35,360 bases of DNA from Muribaculaceae bacterium. Its GTDB lineage: Bacteria; Bacteroidota; Bacteroidia; Bacteroidales; Muribaculaceae. This document shows, piece by piece, positions 1 through 7,556 of the stretch. The DNA lies in the NCBI GenBank assembly GCA_014867205.1, contig WGUO01000031.1, positions 1 to 35,360 of the forward strand, written 5' to 3'. Each line of letters begins with the position of its first letter. The first letter of the stretch is position 1. Under the pieces are notes generated by a model. That model was not told the origin of the DNA and ran no database searches. It saw only the letters and a program-made list of their open reading frames with translations. Both the position numbers and the translations under genes were made by a program.

Positions 1-627
1 CACTTTCCCTATAACAAATACTGTAATTCCGGAGCGCCGCTTTATGAACAGAGACTTGTAGGATGCGGGCCACTCGCCATGGGCACCATAATAGGGTATT
101 ACAAGTGGCCGGCTGCAGCAGAGGGATATACTTTTGACTGGAACGGAATGTATTCCTACCTGTATCATGACGGGTGGTCGAGGCTTTTTGAGATGCTCGG
201 AAGACCAAAATATCTCAACAGCGATTATTCAATTCCGACTGCCACCTCTACATTTACCTCCAGATTTATACCTTCTTTCCAAGAAATAGGTTACGTCAGC
301 CAGAAACTGGAGCGTTTCTCCACAACCAAAGTCGCGGATGAACTTAGCTCAGGTAATCCTGTCATATGTATAGGATACAGCTTATTAGCAGACGGCACCA
401 ACTATGGCCATGCATGGGTAATCGACGGGGGATATGTTGTCGGGGAAGAGGAGATTGCGGTTGTCAAGGGAGAGGAAAAGAAAAAGGTATATTATGACTA
501 TTTCAACTGCGTATGGGGCTGGGGAGGAAATAACAACGGTTACTTCCTGTATGAGCCCGGTTCAAATACTCTGGACTCTTTCAAGGACCTGTCTATTGTA
601 TATGGATTCAGACCTAATAGAAAATAA
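1..627 (+). CDS. C10 family (streptopain-like) cysteine peptidase, 3' part
   Basis: The frame is open from base 1, so the gene begins outside the window; 208 codons of the C-terminal part are present. The family is secreted papain-fold proteases related to streptococcal SpeB. The nucleophile is seen as VGCGPLAMG (Cys codon 64-66), followed by IIGYYKWP. The catalytic His lies in YGHAWVIDGG (codon 409-411), and the late motif WGWGGNNNGYF matches the family's NWGWGG...GYF. The propeptide and signal peptide are not visible. A lipoprotein serpin starts 29 bp after the stop, so the two are probably co-transcribed and the serpin may restrain this or similar proteases (inference). The family call is secure; substrate and activity are unknown. 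Confidence 0.88.
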   Translation, partial: HFPYNKYCNSGAPLYEQRLVGCGPLAMGTIIGYYKWPAAAEGYTFDWNGMYSYLYHDGWSRLFEMLGRPKYLNSDYSIPTATSTFTSRFIPSFQEIGYVSQKLERFSTTKVADELSSGNPVICIGYSLLADGTNYGHAWVIDGGYVVGEEEIAVVKGEEKKKVYYDYFNCVWGWGGNNNGYFLYEPGSNTLDSFKDLSIVYGFRPNRK

Positions 628-656
628 AAATAAAATAATCAAACACATAAACAATA

Positions 657-1895
657 ATGACTATGAAAAGAATTGGATATGCGGCATATATGTTAGGCAT
701 CAGCGCAGCGTTGCTGACAGCCGGATGCAGCAATGACGGTGACGTGGAGGGAGCAAAGTCTTCCGAGCCGGTCAGGATACCGCTTACAGAGGATACACGT
801 GCGTTGGTGGATAAAGGCAACAGCTTCGGCATTGACCTGCTGAGTGCCGTCGGAGAAGAGAAGAATGGCAATTTCGTCATCTCGCCGTTCAGCGCGTTCA
901 TGACGGCCGCCATGCTCGCCAACGGAGACTGCGGCCTTTCCAGAGACCAGATCATGAGCGCCATGGGGCTTGAGGGTACAGACGCCGACCTCGCCATTCT
1001 TAACGATTACTGCAGGAGCCTGTCGTCATTCCTCCCCAAGGTAGACGGGAACGTGACATGCTCGCTCGCCAACGGCGCATGGGCAGACCCTGTGGAGGGT
1101 TTCCTTGACACATTCTCAGGCGTGCTCTCCGACAGTTTCGGAGCTGAATGCCGGAACATATCGCCGGCAGGCGAGGCCGGACGCGCAGACATCAACGGCT
1201 GGGTCAGCGGCAAGACATCGGGCATGATTCCCGAACTCCTGAAGAAACCTATCGCCGATAAAACAATGTTCGCCATAGTGAATGCCGTCTATTTCAAGGG
1301 AGAGTGGCAGAAGCGGTTCGACAAGGCAAAGACCGGAACCGCCATATTCCACAACGCTGACGGCTCCGAGTCAGAACACATGCAGATGCAGTTCTCCGGC
1401 AACGCAACCATGCTGCAGACCGAGGACTACACATCGGTCGGACTCAAATACGGCAACGGCAACTTCGAGATGGTTCTGGCTGTTCCAAATGAAGGAAACG
1501 GGGGGATGCTCTCAAAGGAGAGACTGCATCAGATGCTGTCAGAACTCAGATACCTTACACCCGCCGATGTCGAGCTGAAGATGCCGAGGTTCGAGGTAGA
1601 GTCAGACCTCGACCTGGTCGGGTCTCTGAAAAGGATGGGCATCCTCGCTCCCTTCGACACAAACCATGGACTTAACAACATCAGCCGCATTACGCAATAT
1701 CTTAAGATTTATCAGCAGGGTGTCAAGATAAGGGTCGACGAGGAAGGCTCGGTGGCTGCCGCCGCCACGATAGCCGCCGGCACGGTTATCTCAGCCGGTA
1801 AAGCGGAACTGACAATCGACCGTCCGTTCATATTCCTGGTCCGCGAGACCACCACAGGGGCTATCCTCTTCGCAGGAAGAATCAACAGCCTCTAA
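657..1895 (+). CDS. Serpin (serine/cysteine protease inhibitor), lipoprotein
   Basis: 412 residues, a normal serpin length. The N-terminus is a lipoprotein signal peptide with lipobox LTAGC, so the protein should be lipid-anchored in the envelope. The body carries serpin motifs such as NAVYFKGEW and ends with RPFIFLVRETTTGAILFAGR, the classical serpin signature. The reactive-loop hinge EEGSVAAAAT (about residues 362-371) has small residues, as in inhibitory serpins. By spacing, the scissile bond should fall near Ile378-Ser379, which is only an estimate. The ATG at 663 is an equally possible start and would remove two residues. The gene follows a C10 protease and is followed by a terminator at 1923-1958. 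Tannerella miropin is a known Bacteroidales lipoprotein serpin of this kind. Confidence 0.93.
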   Translation: MTMKRIGYAAYMLGISAALLTAGCSNDGDVEGAKSSEPVRIPLTEDTRALVDKGNSFGIDLLSAVGEEKNGNFVISPFSAFMTAAMLANGDCGLSRDQIMSAMGLEGTDADLAILNDYCRSLSSFLPKVDGNVTCSLANGAWADPVEGFLDTFSGVLSDSFGAECRNISPAGEAGRADINGWVSGKTSGMIPELLKKPIADKTMFAIVNAVYFKGEWQKRFDKAKTGTAIFHNADGSESEHMQMQFSGNATMLQTEDYTSVGLKYGNGNFEMVLAVPNEGNGGMLSKERLHQMLSELRYLTPADVELKMPRFEVESDLDLVGSLKRMGILAPFDTNHGLNNISRITQYLKIYQQGVKIRVDEEGSVAAAATIAAGTVISAGKAELTIDRPFIFLVRETTTGAILFAGRINSL

Positions 1896-1922
1896 AAAAC
1901 ATTGTCTCGCCACAGCAATTTT

Positions 1923-1958
1923 CGGGCTGATTCCATTCAAGGAGCCAGCCCGATTTTT
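1923..1958 (+). terminator. Intrinsic terminator after the serpin gene
   Basis: Arms CGGGCTG (1923-1929) and CAGCCCG (1946-1952) pair perfectly. An inner TCC/GGA pairing tightens the loop, and a run of five T follows (1954-1958). It lies 28 bp after the serpin stop and should end the protease-serpin transcript. Confidence 0.8.
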
Positions 1959-2150
1959 ACAGATTCCTGTAGCGCAACACGAATATATCGAGGATTGGGA
2001 TTCACGCAGCCTCTTGTTAAATTTCTGTAAGATAAAATTGCATATGTTGACCTAAATGCATGCCTTTGCCTTGAGTGGATGAGCGATATGCCTACAGTAT
2101 GCCTAATTACAAACGTACATTTAACGAACCCTTAAACTCCTTGATATAAA

Positions 2151-2179
2151 CCGGGGGAGCGATAATCTCGCTCCCCCGG
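2151..2179. repeat. Strong GC hairpin in the 1896-2361 gap
   Basis: A perfect 12-bp inverted repeat, CCGGGGGAGCGA (2151-2162) with its complement at 2168-2179, encloses a 5-nt loop. There is no T-tract on either side, so it is not a standard terminator. The rest of 1896-2361 holds the serpin terminator, a second inverted repeat at 2313-2352, and no gene or clear TAnnTTTG promoter that I can support. Confidence 0.75.
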
Positions 2180-2312
2180 TATGCGTTGTCCCATGTTCCG
2201 TTTTGCGACCAAGGGGAAGCAACCCGCCGCTTCCCTCAACTCTCGTGCCTCTCACCTAACACATCTCGCCTAAAACCTTCAATTTCCCCTGAACCTTCTG
2301 GTGCCTCGGGCC

Positions 2313-2352
2313 GTTTTATGAATATAGACAGCGAATTATGAGTTCATAAAAC
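2313..2352. repeat. Inverted repeat just upstream of the 2362 gene
   Basis: GTTTTATGAA (2313-2322) and TTCATAAAAC (2343-2352) are exact reverse complements separated by 20 bp. The right arm ends 9 bp before the start codon at 2362. It could be an operator for a dimeric regulator or a leader hairpin that affects initiation; the sequence alone does not decide. Confidence 0.65.
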
Positions 2353-2361
2353 CCCTCTCCG

Positions 2362-3087
2362 ATGAGACCTTCCGCAATAAATACTGTGATTACCGCCCTA
2401 CTGCTCGGCACCGCCCTGACGGCGCAGGCGGCAACATCGTTTTCCACCATGAGTGTGGAGGAAGTGTCGGCGCTTCTGGCCCAGGCCAAGGATGCCTCCG
2501 ACCATACTGCCGCGTCCGCGAAGGATGCCGCGGCCTCCGCGTCAGAAGAGCCGGTGCTGTTGCCCGTCTCGCTCACGGCGGAAGACATGGTAAGCAAGGT
2601 CTATGGTGTTCTTGACACCGGTCTCGACAAGCAGGGGTGTGTCAGCGAGGCCCGTCGGCTGCTCCGGCTCACCCCCGAGGAAGACCACGGCGCGCTGTGG
2701 CTCGAGACCGACGGCGGCTATAGCGTTAACTATTACGGCATGGTGCCCGAGGTCAGCGCCATCGCCCGCTTTGGCGACGACAAGGTCAGCGACTATGGGT
2801 TCTTTTTCCTGTTTCCCTATGGCTCCGGCGATAAGCACAGCAGCATCAGACGTCAGGCCGACTTCTGCGGCTCCCTTCTTCAGGAGATGGCAGACATAGG
2901 CCTGCTCATGGACCTCAATACCGCGACCGACGACCTGTTCGAGGCCGTCGGAGACTACAAGGGGAATTTTGTCGACGTGCGGCTTCTCGACGAGAAGGGG
3001 GAGGGTGACTCCGGCCGCTACATACTCATACTGAGCGTCGAGCCGGGCGCGTTCACGGCCGCCGACGACATTGTCGCCGATCTATGA
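2362..3087 (+). CDS. Secreted protein of unknown function
   Basis: 241 residues, not recognised. The first 23 residues form a signal peptide (hydrophobic core VITALLLGTALT, likely cleavage after AQA), so the product should be periplasmic or secreted. Residues about 30-60 are rich in Ala, Asp and Ser with a repeated KDA pattern and look like a flexible or helical spacer. The remaining part is a compact, acidic, globular-looking domain with the aromatic stretches YSVNYYGM and GFFFLFPYG. No catalytic motif or lipobox was seen. The gene stands alone between two hairpins (2313-2352 and 3122-3154) and has the codon bias of its GC-rich neighbours, so it is probably a real, resident gene. Confidence 0.75.
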   Translation: MRPSAINTVITALLLGTALTAQAATSFSTMSVEEVSALLAQAKDASDHTAASAKDAAASASEEPVLLPVSLTAEDMVSKVYGVLDTGLDKQGCVSEARRLLRLTPEEDHGALWLETDGGYSVNYYGMVPEVSAIARFGDDKVSDYGFFFLFPYGSGDKHSSIRRQADFCGSLLQEMADIGLLMDLNTATDDLFEAVGDYKGNFVDVRLLDEKGEGDSGRYILILSVEPGAFTAADDIVADL

Positions 3088-3121
3088 TGTATCATGGGGC
3101 CCCCAGTGGGCCGTAACCTAC

Positions 3122-3154
3122 ACAGGGGGCGTGGCGTTTTGTCACGCCCCCTGT
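3122..3154 (+). terminator. GC-rich hairpin after the 2362 gene, probable terminator
   Basis: A 12-bp perfect stem, ACAGGGGGCGTG (3122-3133) with CACGCCCCCTGT (3143-3154), has a 9-nt loop and lies 35 bp after the stop. A real T-tract is lacking, so it may act in mRNA 3'-end protection rather than as a true intrinsic terminator. Confidence 0.55.
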
Positions 3155-3200
3155 CGCGTCATTTCGTCGCATATGAAACTTTTTTGACGTGTATGCGGGT

Positions 3201-3226
3201 TTTGTCGCTGACAATCGCTATCTTTG
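3201..3226 (+). promoter_or_regulatory. Bacteroidota-type promoter for the tricorn-like gene
   Basis: The -7 element TATCTTTG (3219-3226) matches TAnnTTTG exactly. A TTTG at 3201-3204 could be the -33 element, although the 14-bp spacing is shorter than the usual 17-23. The expected transcript start is about 3232, giving a leader of about 65 nt that contains the direct repeat at 3259-3290. Confidence 0.55.
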
Positions 3227-3258
3227 CAGGTAGAACAGCCTCTCTGACTGAGATAAGG

Positions 3259-3290
3259 CTTATCAAAACGCAAAACACTTATCAAAACGC
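3259..3290 (+). repeat. Direct repeat in the leader of the tricorn-like gene
   Basis: CTTATCAAAACGC occurs at 3259-3271 and again at 3278-3290, a 19-bp period, ending 6 bp before the ATG. The first copy also pairs with GATAAG at 3252-3257 to form a small inverted repeat. It could be a regulator-binding site or an mRNA element over the initiation region. Confidence 0.7.
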
Positions 3291-3296
3291 TATAGC

Positions 3297-6200
3297 ATGA
3301 GACACATTCTTTTCTGGGCCGCGATGGCGGCCGCAGGCGCGACGGCCCTCGCCGCCGGGACGCCTGACAGCGCCGGCGTCCCGCGCTGGCTGCGCAATAC
3401 CGCAGTCTCGCCCGACGGCTCGACTATCGCCTTCACCTACCGGGGCGACATATTCACAGTGCCCGCCACGGGGGGCGACGCCTTCCAGCTTACCGCCGGG
3501 AGCGCCTATGACACCAAGCCGGTGTGGAGCCCCGACTCACGAACCATCGTGTTCGCCTCCGACCGTGAGGGCAGCCGGGACCTCTATGCCGTTGACGCCA
3601 AAGGGGGCACCCCCAGGCGTCTCACAACTGCCCCCGGCAGCGAGTCCCCTCTCGCCTTCATCGACGCAAACACGGTGATCTACAGTTCAGGCGAGCAGAC
3701 CTCGCGCGAGACGATGCGCCACCCGACACGCCTCACCCGAACCTATGCCGTCGACGTCAGCACGCCCGGTGCGCGTCCCCGCCTCTTCCAGCCCATGCCG
3801 ATGGGTGCTGTCGACATTGCCCCCGACGGCCGAATCATCTATGAGGACAAGAAAGGCCTCGAGGACATATACCGCAAGCATGAGCGCTCATCAGGCACCT
3901 CCGACATATGGATCCTCGACAACGGCAAGTTCACCAAACTGACTGACTTCAACGGCCACGACCTGAACCCTGTGTGGAAGGCTGACGGCCGCGGGTACTG
4001 GTATGTCAGCGAGCAGGACGGCACGCTCAACGTCTATTCGGCCGACATGCAGGGCAACCGCAAGCAGCTCACCGGCTTCACCAGGCATCCCGTCCGCTCC
4101 CTCTCGGCCTCTGACAACGGCCTGCTCGTGTTCAGCTGGGACGGCGACATATACACTATGCGCGAGGGCGCGCAGCCCGTCAAACTTGATGTCCGCGTCA
4201 ACGCCGACCAGTATGTCAGCGACGCCGTCAAGGCGTTTGCCAAAGGTGACGCCGACTATATGGCCGTATCGCCCGACGGCAAGGAGGTCGCATTCGTGAT
4301 TCGCGGCGAGGTGTATGTGACCGACACTAAATACAAGACCACGCGCCGCATCACCGACACCCCGGCCCAGGAGCGCGTGGTGGCCTTCTCGCCCGACGGC
4401 CGCACGCTTGTCTATGACTCCGACCGCGACGGCCAGTGGCAGCTTTTCACCGCCGAGATAAAGAATCCCGCCGAGAAGCGCTTCACTTATGCCACAGAAA
4501 TCGTGGAGAAACCCCTCTACAAGGGTAAGGGCGTGGCACAGCAGCCGGCATTCAGCCCCGACGGCAAGAAGGTGGCCTTCCTCGAGGACCGCACCACACT
4601 GCGCGTCATCGACCTCAAGACAAAGGAGGTCAAGACAGTGCTCGACGGAAAGTACAACTATTCATACACCGATGGTGACGTGCCCTTCGAGTGGAGTCCA
4701 GACAGCCAGTGGCTGCTGGTAAGCTATATCGGCAACGGCGGCTGGAACAACACTGACATCGCCGCTGTCAAGGCCGACGGCTCGAAGGTGGTGGACCTGA
4801 CCGAGAGCGGCTATGCTGACGCCAACCCGAAGTGGGCGCTCGGTGGTCGCGCCGTGACCTACGAGTCGGGCCGGTTCGGTATGAAGAGCCACGGGTCATG
4901 GGGCAACCAGTCTGACGTGCTGCTCATGGCTCTCGACGCCGAGGCATGGGATGAACTGAACGCCACCGAGGAGGAGGCAGCCCTCCGCGAGGAGGCGGAG
5001 AAGGAGGCCAAGGATGCCGAGAAGGAGAAGAAGGATGACAAGAAGGGAAAGAAAGATAAAAAGGACAAGAAGGCTGACAAGGAGAGTATGAAGCCGGTTG
5101 ACCTGGACTTCGAGGGCCGACGCGACCGCATGGCGCGCCTCACGGAGCGGAGCGCCGGAATCGGCGACTACTGGCTCGCGCCCAAGGGTGACAAACTCTA
5201 TTATACCGCCGGCTCGACCGAGGGTGGTACGAACCTCTACGTGCATGACCTGCGCAAGGATGAGTCCAAGATGCTGCTCAAGGGTGTCTCCGGGTCTCTG
5301 CAGCCTGACGCCAAGGGCGAGAACCTGTTCGTGATAAGTTACAAGGGAATGCAGAAGGTCGACCTGGCCAAGGGTGCGGCCGAGCCTATCGAGTTCGAGG
5401 CCCCCTACGATCGCAGTAACGCGCTCGAGCGTGAGTACATGTACGATCATATGCTGCGCCAGGTGGCCGACAAGTTCTATGACGTGAACCTGCATGGCGT
5501 TGACTGGAAATATTACGGTGACCATTACCGCAAGTTCCTGCCCTATATCACCAATGGCGAGGACTTCGCGATACTGCTCAGCGAGATATTGGGCGAGCTC
5601 AACGCCTCACACACGGGCGGCCGCCATTATGGTGACGGTCCGAAGATGGCCTCTGCATCGTTAGGCGCCTTCTACGACCCCGCATACGCCGGCGACGGCC
5701 TTAAGGTGACTGAGGTCGTGGGTGGCTCACCGCTTGCCGCCAAGAAGGCTGACGTCCGTCCGGGCGACATAATCCTTTCGATCGACGGACACCGCATCGA
5801 GGCCGGCAAGGACTATTATCCCCTGCTTGAGGGACGCGCTGGCCGCGCCACCCGTCTCGAGATAGAGCGTGCCGGAGGCAAGCGCGACACCGTGAGTGTC
5901 AAGCCTATCTCCAATGGCCGGTTCAACCAGCTCCTCTATAAGCGCTGGGTGGCCCGCAACGAGGCCTACGTGGACTCGATCTCTAATGGCCGCGTGGCCT
6001 ATGTGCATGTCGAGGGCATGGACAGCCGCAGCTTCAGTGAGGTCTATGACCGCCTGTTGGGCAAATACCGCAACGCAGATGCCGTGATCGTCGACACCCG
6101 CTGGAACGGCGGCGGCTGGCTGCATAATGATCTCGCGCAGCTCCTCAGCGGACGCCGTTATGTCGACTTCAAGCCCCGCGGCCAGTATATCGGCTCGGAA

Positions 6201-6539
6201 CCCTTCTCGCAGTGGACCAAGCCGTCGGTGATGCTTGTCAACGAGGGTAACTACAGCGACGCTCACGGCTCGCCCTATACCTACAAGACATTAGGCATCG
6301 GCAAACTGGTCGGCGCTCCCGTGCCCGGCACTATGACCGCCGTATGGTGGGAGACCCAGATCGACCCGTCGATCGTGTTCGGTATCCCGCAGGTGACCTG
6401 TGTCGACCTAAACGGCAACGCGCTTGAGAACAAGCAGCTTGACGTCGATGTCGAGGTCTATAACAACCCCGCCGATGAGGCCGCAGGCCGCGACGCCCAG
6501 CTCGACGCCGCAGTCCGCACCCTGCTCAAGGGCAAATGA
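3297..6539 (+). CDS. Tricorn-like S41 family protease with beta-propeller and PDZ domains
   Basis: 1080 residues, the usual size of bacterial tricorn homologues, which trim peptides. A signal peptide of about 20 residues points to the periplasm. Residues about 25-545 contain repeated propeller blades with motifs such as VSPDG, WSPDS and FSPDG. About residues 559-600 form a very charged Lys/Glu/Asp insert. A tricorn core helical region follows, containing ASHTG with a candidate catalytic His772. A PDZ domain (VRPGDIILSIDG) precedes the S41 catalytic domain, where the predicted nucleophile is Ser987 in NEGNYSDAHG, followed by GAPVPGTMTAVWWE. The gene is alone on its transcript, with a promoter near 3219 and a terminator at 6573-6603. 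The family call is firm; the active-site assignment is by analogy. Confidence 0.93.
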   Translation: MRHILFWAAMAAAGATALAAGTPDSAGVPRWLRNTAVSPDGSTIAFTYRGDIFTVPATGGDAFQLTAGSAYDTKPVWSPDSRTIVFASDREGSRDLYAVDAKGGTPRRLTTAPGSESPLAFIDANTVIYSSGEQTSRETMRHPTRLTRTYAVDVSTPGARPRLFQPMPMGAVDIAPDGRIIYEDKKGLEDIYRKHERSSGTSDIWILDNGKFTKLTDFNGHDLNPVWKADGRGYWYVSEQDGTLNVYSADMQGNRKQLTGFTRHPVRSLSASDNGLLVFSWDGDIYTMREGAQPVKLDVRVNADQYVSDAVKAFAKGDADYMAVSPDGKEVAFVIRGEVYVTDTKYKTTRRITDTPAQERVVAFSPDGRTLVYDSDRDGQWQLFTAEIKNPAEKRFTYATEIVEKPLYKGKGVAQQPAFSPDGKKVAFLEDRTTLRVIDLKTKEVKTVLDGKYNYSYTDGDVPFEWSPDSQWLLVSYIGNGGWNNTDIAAVKADGSKVVDLTESGYADANPKWALGGRAVTYESGRFGMKSHGSWGNQSDVLLMALDAEAWDELNATEEEAALREEAEKEAKDAEKEKKDDKKGKKDKKDKKADKESMKPVDLDFEGRRDRMARLTERSAGIGDYWLAPKGDKLYYTAGSTEGGTNLYVHDLRKDESKMLLKGVSGSLQPDAKGENLFVISYKGMQKVDLAKGAAEPIEFEAPYDRSNALEREYMYDHMLRQVADKFYDVNLHGVDWKYYGDHYRKFLPYITNGEDFAILLSEILGELNASHTGGRHYGDGPKMASASLGAFYDPAYAGDGLKVTEVVGGSPLAAKKADVRPGDIILSIDGHRIEAGKDYYPLLEGRAGRATRLEIERAGGKRDTVSVKPISNGRFNQLLYKRWVARNEAYVDSISNGRVAYVHVEGMDSRSFSEVYDRLLGKYRNADAVIVDTRWNGGGWLHNDLAQLLSGRRYVDFKPRGQYIGSEPFSQWTKPSVMLVNEGNYSDAHGSPYTYKTLGIGKLVGAPVPGTMTAVWWETQIDPSIVFGIPQVTCVDLNGNALENKQLDVDVEVYNNPADEAAGRDAQLDAAVRTLLKGK

Positions 6540-6572
6540 CACTCCGGCTTATCTCAATTGAGTAAGCACAAT

Positions 6573-6603
6573 AAAAAAGGCCTCCGTCGGGGGGGCCTTT
6601 TTT
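6573..6603. terminator. Bidirectional terminator between convergent genes
   Basis: Six A (6573-6578), a GC stem GGCCTCC (6579-6585) with GGGGGCC (6591-6597), and six T (6598-6603). A- and T-runs on the two sides let it stop transcription from both the tricorn-like gene (+) and the M48 gene (-). Confidence 0.92.
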
Positions 6604-6629
6604 ATTGTCGGTTTGTATAGGAATAAGCT

Positions 6630-7424
6630 TTACTCGGCTGCCGGGCGTGCTATGCCGTCTTTCTGGCAGCGCTTGGTCATGGCCTCGATGCGCGACTTGG
6701 TGTCGGGATGCGATGAGAACATCTTCTGGATGTAGCTCTGGTTGGCCTGATTCCCTTCGAGAGACTGAAGTTTCTCGAACGACATCACGATGCCCCAGGG
6801 ATTCTTGCCGTTGGCCTTGAGGAAGTCGTAGCCGCAGTTGTCGGCCTCCTTCTCCTGCTTCTGCGAGTACTTGGCATTGATCAGCGACTCTCCGAGTGCG
6901 CCGAGCTGTGAGTCGGTCAGCGCGGCGGCAACGCCGCCGGTCGAGGCCACGGCATCCTTGAGCGCTCCGGTCAGCAACTCGGTCTTGAAGGCGTTCTTGG
7001 AGTGGTGCTTGAGCACATGGCCGATCTCATGACCGATGACGCCGAGAAGCTCATCATCGTTCATGATGTCCATCAGCGACGAGAACACGCGCACGCTGCC
7101 GTCGGGGCAGGCGAAAGCGTTTACGTCGATCACATGGTATACCTTGAAGTTCAGTGGTATGCCGTCGGCATTGGTTATGCCGGCGGTCAGGCGGCGCAGA
7201 CGCTGCGTGTAGGGGTCGTCCTCGGGCAGCACAGGGTTATTGCGGTCCATCCAGTCTACAGACTCGCGGACATAATCGGCCATCTGGGCGTCGGTCAGCG
7301 TGAATGCCTGGACGGCCTTGGCGGCTCCGCCGATTGCCTTCTTGAGGTTGAACTGCGCCTGTGCCGGCGCAACTGCAACGAGCGCCAACAGAGTTGTAAC
7401 GATTACTTTGAAACTTTTTTTCAT
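6630..7424 (-). CDS. M48 family zinc metalloprotease, exported
   Basis: 264 residues. A signal peptide ends at AQAQ (about residue 24). The zinc site HEIGH (residues 132-136) lies in a helix after ELLGVIG, and the third ligand is predicted in EKEAD (Glu191), as in M48 peptidases. ACPDGSVRVFSSLMDI is the family's typical strand before the active-site helix. The nearest known relatives are periplasmic LoiP/BepA-type proteases involved in envelope quality control; which of these it matches is not decided. The gene lies 132 bp downstream of the caspase/transglutaminase cassette on the same strand and could be its last member, or have its own promoter in the repeat-rich gap 7425-7556. Confidence 0.93.
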   Translation of the reverse strand: MKKSFKVIVTTLLALVAVAPAQAQFNLKKAIGGAAKAVQAFTLTDAQMADYVRESVDWMDRNNPVLPEDDPYTQRLRRLTAGITNADGIPLNFKVYHVIDVNAFACPDGSVRVFSSLMDIMNDDELLGVIGHEIGHVLKHHSKNAFKTELLTGALKDAVASTGGVAAALTDSQLGALGESLINAKYSQKQEKEADNCGYDFLKANGKNPWGIVMSFEKLQSLEGNQANQSYIQKMFSSHPDTKSRIEAMTKRCQKDGIARPAAE

Positions 7425-7490
7425 AACTTAGGGTAATTGGGGGTTAAAAGATTAAAGATAAAAGATTAATTTGGCGACCCTGTGAGAATC

Positions 7491-7550
7491 CCGATTAATC
7501 CCGATTAATCTTGGTCTCTCCTGATTAATCCTGATCAATCCCGATCAATC
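7491..7550. repeat. 10-bp phased tandem repeat upstream of the M48 gene
   Basis: Blocks of exactly 10 bp follow one another: CCGATTAATC twice (7491-7510), a diverged 10-bp block (7511-7520), then CTGATTAATC, CTGATCAATC and CCGATCAATC (7521-7550). Three of the five good copies contain the palindrome GATTAATC. The period equals about one helical turn, so the sites would face one side of the DNA. Confidence 0.8.
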
Positions 7551-7556
7551 CTGCAT

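Noticed and set aside
3094..3300. A 68-codon frame before the tricorn-like gene
   Set aside because: It runs through a hairpin, the promoter and a direct repeat, and shows no protein features.
7491..7550. CRISPR-like array
   Set aside because: Units are 10 bp and adjacent, without spacers, and no cas gene is present.
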